Positions 6,647-12,038 of a stretch of DNA of 12,038 bases are shown one piece after another. The stretch lies in NCBI GenBank assembly GCA_030830595.1, contig JAURMS010000184.1:1-12038 (forward strand). The letters are read 5' to 3'. The position numbers and the translations under genes are program-made. Below the pieces are notes generated by a model. It saw only the letters and a program-made list of their open reading frames with translations. It made no database searches and was not told the DNA's origin. The stretch's first letter is position 1. Every line of letters starts with the position of its first letter. Source of the stretch: Gammaproteobacteria bacterium (lineage in GTDB: Bacteria > Pseudomonadota > Gammaproteobacteria > Steroidobacterales > Steroidobacteraceae).

Positions 6647-8077
6647 ATGCAAGGATCGACCGATTCCTGGGATTTGATCGTTATTGGGGCCGGCACCACC
6701 GGGCTGCCGGCAGCCATCTTTGCTTCACGACGGGGCGCGCGAGTGCTCCTGATCGACGCCGCCGGGGACATCGGCGGCACGCTCCATCTCGCACACGGGC
6801 AGGTCAGCGCAGCGGGCACCCGGTTACAGGTCGACAAAGGCATCCATGACGATCCGGATGCCCACTTTGACGACGTCATGCGCATCTCGCGCGGACTGGC
6901 TGATCCGACGCTGATCCGCCGCATCGTCGACGAAGCGCCCGCCACCATTGATTGGCTGCTGGAGGCAGGCCTCGAACCGCTGGCGGAGCATCCCGTAAAC
7001 GGCCAAATGCCAGGGCGAGAGGGCTATTCCGTCCCGCGCTATCTTTGGGCTGCAGACCAGGGACGCTCGATCCTTGCCGTGCTGCGACGGGAACTGCAGC
7101 CCGAACTCGATAGCGGGCGGGTCGAGCTGCTTCTCAACACCCGTGTCACCGACCTTGATCATGACGCGCCAGGGCGCGTCACTGGGGTCAGGCTGGCCAA
7201 CGGGCGTCTGGCCCACGCTCGCCACGTACTGCTGGCGACTGGCGGCTACGCCATGAATCCGGAGTTGTTTCAGGAACTCTGCGGTTGTCCGGCCTATGCG
7301 GCAGGCTCCTATCCCTACTCGCGGGGCGATGGACTGAAGCTTGGCATGCGCGCGGGAGGGATGGTTCACAACGGACATCTGCACCGCCCGGGCTCGGGCT
7401 CCATACTGGACTCAGTCGAGTTCCCGGCGAGGTTCTACGCCCGCTTCAACACCACGCCCCAGCTGCGCGCTCCGTGGGAAGTGTGGGTCAATGATCGCGG
7501 CGAGCGGTTCATCCGTGAGGATGAGCCCAATGCCATGACCCGGGAAGAAGCGCTGCTGGCTCAGCCACTGCTGCGCTATCACGTGATCTTCGACCGGGCG
7601 ATCCTCGATCAGTCGCCATCGGGCATTCCGGACTGGGAACGTTCAAGGCTGATCGAGCACTGCAACCAACATCCTATGTTTCACTCCGCAGACAGCTTGG
7701 ATTTGCTCGCAAACAGGGCAGGAATCAACGCCATCGGGCTGCAGGCAACCATCGATCAATACAACAGGTCAGTGCGCGAAAGGCACGACATCCTGGGTCG
7801 TGAACACCTCCCGCTGACCATCACTCAGCCGCCGTTCTATGCCATTACCCAGGTCGGGCACTCGGCAGTGTCTTGCGCCGGCCTGAAGGTGGACGATGGC
7901 CTGCGGGTGCTTGATGAAACCGGCGCCCCGATACCGGGCCTGCTGGCAGCCGGGGAGATCCTTGGCAGCGGGGCCACGCTCGGACGAGCCTTCGTACCGG
8001 GTATGATGCTCACCCCAGCGCTCGCCCTCGGGCGCTGGCTGGGCCTGACACTAACCATGGGGAGCACGCCGGAATGA
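6647..8077 (+). CDS. FAD-dependent oxidoreductase, fumarate reductase/3-ketosteroid dehydrogenase superfamily
   Basis: A 476-residue flavoprotein of the FAD_binding_2 type, predicted cytoplasmic or membrane-peripheral, catalysing an unidentified oxidation/reduction of a C-C bond next to an activated group. Seen: the N-terminal dinucleotide fold DLIVIGAGTTGLPAA (9-23), the acidic strand end VLLIDAAGDIGG (33-44), LLATGGYAMN (195-204), SRGDGLKLGMRAGG (225-238), and a C-terminal FAD-closing region GLLAAGEILGSGATLGRA (431-448). The middle, about 225-400, would be the capping/substrate domain. The ATG at 6647 puts the Rossmann motif at the normal distance from the N-terminus, but no clear ribosome site precedes it. 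Its last codon overlaps the next gene (ATGA), so the two should be coupled. Relatives include fumarate reductase flavoproteins, tricarballylate dehydrogenase and KstD. I cannot choose among substrates; a link to galactose is not evident. Confidence 0.88.
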   Translation: MQGSTDSWDLIVIGAGTTGLPAAIFASRRGARVLLIDAAGDIGGTLHLAHGQVSAAGTRLQVDKGIHDDPDAHFDDVMRISRGLADPTLIRRIVDEAPATIDWLLEAGLEPLAEHPVNGQMPGREGYSVPRYLWAADQGRSILAVLRRELQPELDSGRVELLLNTRVTDLDHDAPGRVTGVRLANGRLAHARHVLLATGGYAMNPELFQELCGCPAYAAGSYPYSRGDGLKLGMRAGGMVHNGHLHRPGSGSILDSVEFPARFYARFNTTPQLRAPWEVWVNDRGERFIREDEPNAMTREEALLAQPLLRYHVIFDRAILDQSPSGIPDWERSRLIEHCNQHPMFHSADSLDLLANRAGINAIGLQATIDQYNRSVRERHDILGREHLPLTITQPPFYAITQVGHSAVSCAGLKVDDGLRVLDETGAPIPGLLAAGEILGSGATLGRAFVPGMMLTPALALGRWLGLTLTMGSTPE

Positions 8078-9021
8078 GCGCCGCGGAGTTCATGGCACTG
8101 GACATCAACAGGTGGTCTGTCGTGCTTTTCTTTGCCGCGATGGCGGTGGAGATCTTCCTGATCCTGGTCCTGCACCTGCGGGGCCGCTATGTGACCAAGG
8201 ACAGCGCACTGAACCTCTTCGTGGGCCTTGGCAGTCTGCCGGCCAATGCAGCCGCGGCCTTCATCACCTTTGCCTTCCTCGGCCTGGCGCAATCAATGCA
8301 GTGGCAGGCCATCCCCATCACCTGGGGCAGCTTCCTGCTGTGCTTTGTACTGGACGACCTCCGCTTTTACGTGCATCACCGGATTGCCCACCGCTGCCGC
8401 TGGGTATGGGCCATGCACGTGGTTCATCACTCGAGCCAGGAATACAACCTCTCGGTTGCGATTCGCCAGGCCTGGACCAAGCACTTCACCGGCACCATGC
8501 TGCTGAAGGTGCCGCTGGTCCTGGTGGGCTTCGACATGGGGATGGTGGTCTTCTGCGGGGTGCTGAATGCCACCTATCAGTTCTTCCTGCATACCGAAAC
8601 GGTGCGCAAGTTTCCCCGCTGGTTCGAGGCCATCTTCAATACCCCGTCGCACCACCGGGTGCACCATGCCAGCAACCCGCGCTACCTGGACGCCAACTAT
8701 GCCGGCACGCTGATCATCTGGGACCGCCTGTTTGGCACCTTTGTTGAAGAAGGCGAGCAACCGGTCTACGGACTGGTCAGGAATATCGAGACCCGTAACC
8801 CTATCAGGGTGCTGTTCGCGGAATACGGGGCAGTATTTCGTGACCTGTTCACGCGAGGGCTGACGCTGCAGCAACGATTCAAGTACCTGCTCGCCCCGCC
8901 GGGTTGGAGCCACGACGGCTCACGACAAGGCACCGATGCCATCCTTGCTGCGGCAGGCATCGACAGAAAAAATCGGCAGCCAAGCCGGTCGTCGGTTCAG
9001 GCCCCGCCCGTCTCGAGGTAA
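8074..9021 (+). CDS. Sterol desaturase/fatty-acid hydroxylase family membrane di-iron enzyme
   Basis: An integral membrane, non-heme di-iron oxygenase of 315 residues, likely hydroxylating or desaturating a lipid, sterol-like or carotenoid-like substrate with O2. Three histidine boxes are clear: HHRIAH (101-106, HX3H), HVVHH (115-119) and HHRVHH (193-198, HX2HH), with a further His at 173. Hydrophobic segments fall at about 14-35, 47-72, 83-100 and 141-168. After the last box, NYAGTLIIWDRLFGTF (208-223) is typical of the family. The basic C-terminal tail (about 297-315) is poorly conserved in look. Its ATG overlaps the flavoprotein stop, so the pair probably acts on the same pathway. The 3' end overlaps the opposing DUF2891 gene by 25 bases. 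The family is secure; the substrate is unknown. Confidence 0.92.
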   Translation: MSAAEFMALDINRWSVVLFFAAMAVEIFLILVLHLRGRYVTKDSALNLFVGLGSLPANAAAAFITFAFLGLAQSMQWQAIPITWGSFLLCFVLDDLRFYVHHRIAHRCRWVWAMHVVHHSSQEYNLSVAIRQAWTKHFTGTMLLKVPLVLVGFDMGMVVFCGVLNATYQFFLHTETVRKFPRWFEAIFNTPSHHRVHHASNPRYLDANYAGTLIIWDRLFGTFVEEGEQPVYGLVRNIETRNPIRVLFAEYGAVFRDLFTRGLTLQQRFKYLLAPPGWSHDGSRQGTDAILAAAGIDRKNRQPSRSSVQAPPVSR

Positions 9022-10052
9022 AAGGCGAACGTCCCCAGCCAGTGGCCGCCCTCGTAATGCTCGCCGGTCACGGCAGGCAGGGCAACCGAGCGGTGTGCCT
9101 CAAGGCTTGCCAGCAGGCTTGCACGTCGCGGGTCGTCATCGGCCAGCGCACCAGCGATCCCGGCCAGCATCCAGGCGCGACTGAGATTGAGCCCGTCGAT
9201 GTGAGCAAGCTTCGGATCCGAGCGATCGGTGACGATGGCAGGCGCCAGCCATCCCGCACTGCCATCGACCGGGATCTGCGGCAGGAAACCAGCGAGCCAC
9301 CCCGAAAACTCAGCTGGGTCCAGCACCCGGCGCATCAGGTCCGCCTCGGCGAGGCAGGGTGACAGGAAGTCTTCGCCCGAAGGCTCGTAGTGCAGAGGGC
9401 ACTGCCTGTCCCCCAGATAGAAATCACGCGCCCGCTGCCCGACCAGCGTCTGCAGGTCTTTCCGACCCGCGCTGCGTGACCAGTCCCAGACCAGGCCCAG
9501 CGCGAAGGCCGTTTGGTTGTGCTCGCCAGTGCGGATCGGGTAGCGGAGCTTAGGCAGCCAGGCAGCGATACGCGAAGCGGCCTCCCCCTCGAGGCCGGCC
9601 AGCTCGGCGGGGTGGCGCAGTTCGGCTGCAAGTTGCAGTAACCAGGCCAGGCCATAGGGTCGCTCGAAAGAAGTACGTCCCGGACCGCGCAGATACGCAA
9701 GCTCCACTTCCAACTTGTCGGCGGTCAGACTCTGTGACAGCGCTGCCCGCGCGGGAGCAGCAAACTCCGCCTCTGGAAACCGGACTACTGCCCGAGCCAG
9801 CAGCCAATGGCCATGCACCGCCGAGTGCCAGTCATAGCAACCGTAGAAAGCTGGCGTCAGTTCGCGCGGCGGGCGGGCGTCCGCATCGCCCTGCAGCACG
9901 TGGGCAATCTTGTTGGGATACTCCACGTGCACGCAATTCAAGGCCAACTGCACGAAGCGGCCGGCTGCCGCCGCATCCAGGCCAGTCGTGCCGGTTTGGG
10001 CTGCTGCCGGCAAGGAAAGCCCCAGGATCACCAGTATCATCATGACACGCAT
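8997..10052 (-). CDS. Secreted DUF2891 family protein, unknown function
   Basis: A 351-residue exported protein. Residues 1-18 look like a signal peptide (MRVMMILVILGLSLPAAA, cleavage near Ala18-Gln19), so the mature protein should be periplasmic. I recognise DUF2891 from its His/Trp/Cys-rich motifs: NCVHVEYPNK (39-48), PAFYGCYDWHSAVHGHW (67-83), RTGEHNQTAFAL (174-185), CPLHYEPSGEDFLSPCLAEA (218-237), HIDGLNLSRAWML (284-296) and EHYEGGHWLGTFAFYL (331-346). The many conserved His, Glu, Asp and Trp residues and the helical make-up suggest an alpha/alpha-barrel enzyme, perhaps a hydrolase, but no activity is shown here. The ATG at 10052 is chosen because of GGGGGAG seven bases upstream and because it begins the signal peptide; a longer in-frame start at 10148 would run into the divergent gene. 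It is transcribed divergently from the DUF819 gene, which may supply a transport partner. Confidence 0.88.
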   Translation of the reverse strand: MRVMMILVILGLSLPAAAQTGTTGLDAAAAGRFVQLALNCVHVEYPNKIAHVLQGDADARPPRELTPAFYGCYDWHSAVHGHWLLARAVVRFPEAEFAAPARAALSQSLTADKLEVELAYLRGPGRTSFERPYGLAWLLQLAAELRHPAELAGLEGEAASRIAAWLPKLRYPIRTGEHNQTAFALGLVWDWSRSAGRKDLQTLVGQRARDFYLGDRQCPLHYEPSGEDFLSPCLAEADLMRRVLDPAEFSGWLAGFLPQIPVDGSAGWLAPAIVTDRSDPKLAHIDGLNLSRAWMLAGIAGALADDDPRRASLLASLEAHRSVALPAVTGEHYEGGHWLGTFAFYLETGGA

Positions 10053-10059
10053 GAGCTTA

Positions 10060-10066
10060 CTCCCCC
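10060..10066 (-). promoter_or_regulatory. Ribosome binding site deciding the DUF2891 start
   Basis: On the minus strand GGGGGAG is followed by seven bases and the ATG at 10052. It selects this ATG, which opens directly into a signal peptide, over the upstream in-frame start at 10148. Confidence 0.7.
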
Positions 10067-10090
10067 ATGATTTAGGGTAGTCTGGACCAT

Positions 10091-10104
10091 CAGCCGGTTG
10101 GCTG
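10091..10104. repeat. Small perfect inverted repeat in the DUF2891/DUF819 divergent gap
   Basis: CAGCC-GGTT-GGCTG is a 5-base perfect stem with a 4-base loop. It lies within the 70-base gap between the two divergent starts and six bases before the DUF819 ribosome site. It could be an operator half-site pair or a leader hairpin, but a repeat this short may be chance in GC-rich DNA. I found no convincing -35/-10 pair for either gene in this gap. Confidence 0.3.
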
Positions 10105-10109
10105 CACAC

Positions 10110-10115
10110 GAGGGG
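10110..10115 (+). promoter_or_regulatory. Ribosome binding site deciding the DUF819 start
   Basis: GAGGGG is followed by seven bases and the ATG at 10123. A TTG at 10117 is in frame but only one base from this site, so the ATG is preferred. Confidence 0.7.
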
Positions 10116-10122
10116 CTTGCGC

Positions 10123-11265
10123 ATGTGGCCATTAATCGCTCCCGACAACGAGTTCGCGCTGTGGAGCGTGCTGCTGGCGCTGGCTGCCTTCGGCTTCTGG
10201 TGCGAGCGCTACGCCTGGGGCAGGCGTTACTCAGGCGTGATGCTGCTGATCGCCGCCGCCATCCTGCTGTCCAACCTGCGCGTCATTCCCACGGCCTCTC
10301 CTGTTTACGACGTGGCCTGGAGTCTTCTTGTTCCACTGGCCATCCCGCTGCTGCTGTTCGGCGCGGACCTGCGCCGCATTCTCCGGGAGTCGGGTCCCAC
10401 CCTGGTGGCCTTCCTGATCGGAAGCGCAGGGGTCGTGGCTGGCACGATGGCCGGGCTTTCGCTGCTGGACCTCGGTCCACAGGAAGCACAACTGGCCGGG
10501 GTTTTTACCGCCACCTACATCGGTGGTTCGCTTAACTTTGCAGCGGTGGCGGAAGCCACCGGGTTTCGCGAGAGCAGCCTGCTCACGGCCAGCGTGGCCG
10601 CCGACAACGTGGCAACCAACCTGCATTTCCTGCTGATCATCGCCCTGCCAAGCTTGGCTTGGTTTGCCAGGCACTTTCGTAACCGCTATGGCGCGCAGGT
10701 GAACCTGAACATCAAGTCCGATGCTCCACCCTTCACGCTGCCGCAGCTCAGTGTGCCAGGCCTGCTGGCGGCCCTGTCGCTGGCCTTTGCGCTGGCCTGG
10801 GCAGGACGCTGGTTGGCGGCACTCGCGGGCTACCCGCAATTCGCCATCCTGGTGACCACGCTATTGGCACTGGCCGCAGGGACTCTTGCACCGAGGCAGG
10901 TAGGCCGTCTCTCCGGCCACCAGGAGGCCGGCAGCGCACTCATGTACGTCTTCCTCGCGAGCGTCGGGGCGGGCGCCGATGTCCGGGCCTTGCTTGCTGC
11001 AGCGCCTATCCTGTTCGTGTTTGCCTCCGTCATCATCTTCGTCCATCTCGCGGTGCTCTTGGTGGTCGGCCGGCTGTTCAGGATCGACCTGGCCGAGATG
11101 GTGATGGCCTCGGCCGTCGCTATCGGTGGTCCTGCAAGTGCCGGGGCCATTGCTTCAGCCAAGGGCTGGCAGTCCCTGCTGATTCCCGGCGTGCTCTGCG
11201 GGTCGCTGGGCTACGCGATCGGCAGCTTTATCGGGGTGGCGGTGTTTGGCTGGGTGAGTTCATAG
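10123..11265 (+). CDS. DUF819 family integral membrane protein, putative transporter
   Basis: A 380-residue polytopic membrane protein of the DUF819/YjcL type, with about ten to eleven hydrophobic segments and a probable cytoplasmic membrane location. Two glycine-rich stretches sit in matching places in the two halves: FTATYIGGSLNFAAVAEATG (128-147) and SAVAIGGPASAGAIASAKGW (330-349). These look like the paired broken helices of inverted-repeat secondary transporters, which suggests a carrier; substrate and direction are unknown. ASVAADNVATNLHF (157-170) and SLGYAIGSFIG (361-371) are other family-like stretches. A polar loop at about 183-206 separates the halves. The start is ATG 10123, behind GAGGGG. 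The gene diverges from the DUF2891 gene and converges on the GGT-like gene, overlapping it by 38 bases. Family assignment is fairly secure; transport is inferred. Confidence 0.85.
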   Translation: MWPLIAPDNEFALWSVLLALAAFGFWCERYAWGRRYSGVMLLIAAAILLSNLRVIPTASPVYDVAWSLLVPLAIPLLLFGADLRRILRESGPTLVAFLIGSAGVVAGTMAGLSLLDLGPQEAQLAGVFTATYIGGSLNFAAVAEATGFRESSLLTASVAADNVATNLHFLLIIALPSLAWFARHFRNRYGAQVNLNIKSDAPPFTLPQLSVPGLLAALSLAFALAWAGRWLAALAGYPQFAILVTTLLALAAGTLAPRQVGRLSGHQEAGSALMYVFLASVGAGADVRALLAAAPILFVFASVIIFVHLAVLLVVGRLFRIDLAEMVMASAVAIGGPASAGAIASAKGWQSLLIPGVLCGSLGYAIGSFIGVAVFGWVSS

Positions 11266-12038
11266 GGATTGTCCCGGACGGCTTAAGCAGCCCCAGCGCC
11301 ACGGCGTTCGGCCTTCGCGGATCGGCGGCGCCTTCGAGCCGCTCGTCGCGCACCGCAATGGACTGCGTGCTGCCCATGGTGCGACCGACAGCCACCTCAT
11401 GCCCACGCGCGCGAACGCCCTCGATAACCTCCGGGCTGAAGCCCGGCTCCATCCGGAGCGTCGGCGACTTCCAGTCCTGGGAAATGCGCGGTCGGTGCGA
11501 GGCCTCGGCAACGTTCAGGTCATGGTCGATGACGTTCACCAGCACCTGCAGCAACACGTTGATGATGTCGCTGCCGCCCGGGGTACCGGTGACCAGTGAC
11601 AGGTGTCCTGCCTCGTCGAGCACGATGGTGGGCGCCATGGTGGACAGCATCCGCTTGCCGGGCGCCAGGGCGTTGGGGTGCGGCGAGTCGGTATCGCGGA
11701 AGGTGAAGTTCCGCATCTGGTTGTCGAACAGGATCCCGGTGCCAGCCGCCACCCAGCCGCTGCCGAAGGAATATCCCAGCGTATAGGTATTCGATACCGC
11801 GTTGCCCTCGGCATCGACCACCGAGTAATGAGTGGTTTCCTGACTCTCGGCGATCCCAAGCGGCCACGGCTCGACAGACGCCGCCGGCGTCGCCTGTCGA
11901 AGGTCGATGGACTTGCCAGCCTTGAGCGCGACAATGGGGTCAATGAATTCCGCCAGGGGTATCTCGGAATAGTCCGGGTCACCGAGCCAGGTGCGCCGGT
12001 TGGCAGCCGCCCGCTTCATCACCTCCGCCAGCAGGTGC
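11228..12038 (-). CDS. Gamma-glutamyltranspeptidase-like Ntn hydrolase, N-terminus cut by right edge
   Basis: C-terminal part of a GGT-family autoprocessing amidohydrolase; about 270 residues are visible, opening with HLLAEVMKRA at the right edge. About 70 residues before the processing site, including LGDPDY, belong to the end of the large subunit. The small subunit starts at TTHYSVVDAEGNAVSNTYTL, where the first Thr (codon 11836-11834) should be both the cleavage point and the nucleophile. Further family landmarks are AGTGILFDNQMRNF, RMLSTMAPTIV, GTPGGSDIINVLLQVLVNVI and MGSTQSIAV. The small subunit is about 202 residues. Compared with E. coli GGT, residues that hold the gamma-glutamyl group differ (Asn411 is Gly, Asp433 is Asn, Ser463 is Thr; alignment from memory), so the substrate may differ. 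The last 20 or so residues form a proline-rich tail overlapping the DUF819 3' end. The signal peptide, if any, is outside the window. Confidence 0.92.
   Translation of the reverse strand, partial: HLLAEVMKRAAANRRTWLGDPDYSEIPLAEFIDPIVALKAGKSIDLRQATPAASVEPWPLGIAESQETTHYSVVDAEGNAVSNTYTLGYSFGSGWVAAGTGILFDNQMRNFTFRDTDSPHPNALAPGKRMLSTMAPTIVLDEAGHLSLVTGTPGGSDIINVLLQVLVNVIDHDLNVAEASHRPRISQDWKSPTLRMEPGFSPEVIEGVRARGHEVAVGRTMGSTQSIAVRDERLEGAADPRRPNAVALGLLKPSGTIPMNSPSQTPPPR
11231..11836 (-). other. Predicted mature small subunit of the GGT-like enzyme
   Basis: Autoproteolysis before the first Thr of TTHYS would free a small subunit of about 202 residues with that Thr as its N-terminal nucleophile. The flanking SQE/TTHYSVVD sequence matches the usual processing site of the family. 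This is a family-based prediction; no cleavage is shown by DNA alone. Confidence 0.75.

Noticed and set aside
8112..8747. Plus-strand frame of 211 codons
   Set aside because: An alternative frame of the desaturase gene; the histidine boxes are all in the other frame.
10053..10122. Sigma70 promoters for DUF2891 and DUF819
   Set aside because: Candidate hexamers such as TAGGGT or TACCCT match only three of six bases and have no good -35 partner, so I do not call them.
10231..10839. Minus-strand frame of 202 codons
   Set aside because: Antisense to the DUF819 gene, Gln/His/Gly-rich and without any motif.

Overview
The window is GC-rich and almost entirely coding, with three gaps of 28, 44 and 70 bases and many 4-base start/stop overlaps. 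This indicates a streamlined bacterial chromosome. Protein style and codon use suggest a high-GC gammaproteobacterium, perhaps near Lysobacterales/Chromatiales, but that placement is a low-confidence inference. I see no RNA genes, insertion sequences, CRISPR arrays, phage genes or integration sites.

Left half (1-6618) is a divergent galactose/galactoside utilisation locus. Leftward run an SSS-family sodium/sugar symporter related to vSGLT and then galactokinase (galK), which is cut by the left edge. Rightward run a GH36 alpha-galactosidase and a GH42 beta-galactosidase. Both pairs are joined by ATGA overlaps. The two operons start from one 44-base gap with interlocked -10 elements. The implied pathway is import, cytoplasmic release of galactose from alpha- and beta-galactosides, and phosphorylation by GalK into the Leloir pathway. 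galT, galE and a regulator are not in the window.

Middle (6647-9021): a flavoprotein of the fumarate reductase/3-ketosteroid dehydrogenase superfamily overlaps a sterol-desaturase/fatty-acid-hydroxylase family membrane enzyme by ATGA. This looks like a small redox module of unknown substrate, possibly with its own extended -10 promoter.

Right (8997-12038): a secreted DUF2891 protein and a DUF819 membrane protein diverge from a 70-base gap. A gamma-glutamyltranspeptidase-like Ntn hydrolase, cut by the right edge, converges on DUF819. Both convergent gene pairs overlap at their 3' ends (25 and 38 bases), leaving no room for ordinary terminators.

The points most worth following up are: gamma-glutamyl-binding residues of the GGT-like enzyme that differ from the E. 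coli type; the flavoprotein/desaturase pair; intracellular galactosidases paired with a monosaccharide-type symporter; and the shared divergent promoter. Comparisons with characterised proteins are alignments from memory and should be recomputed.
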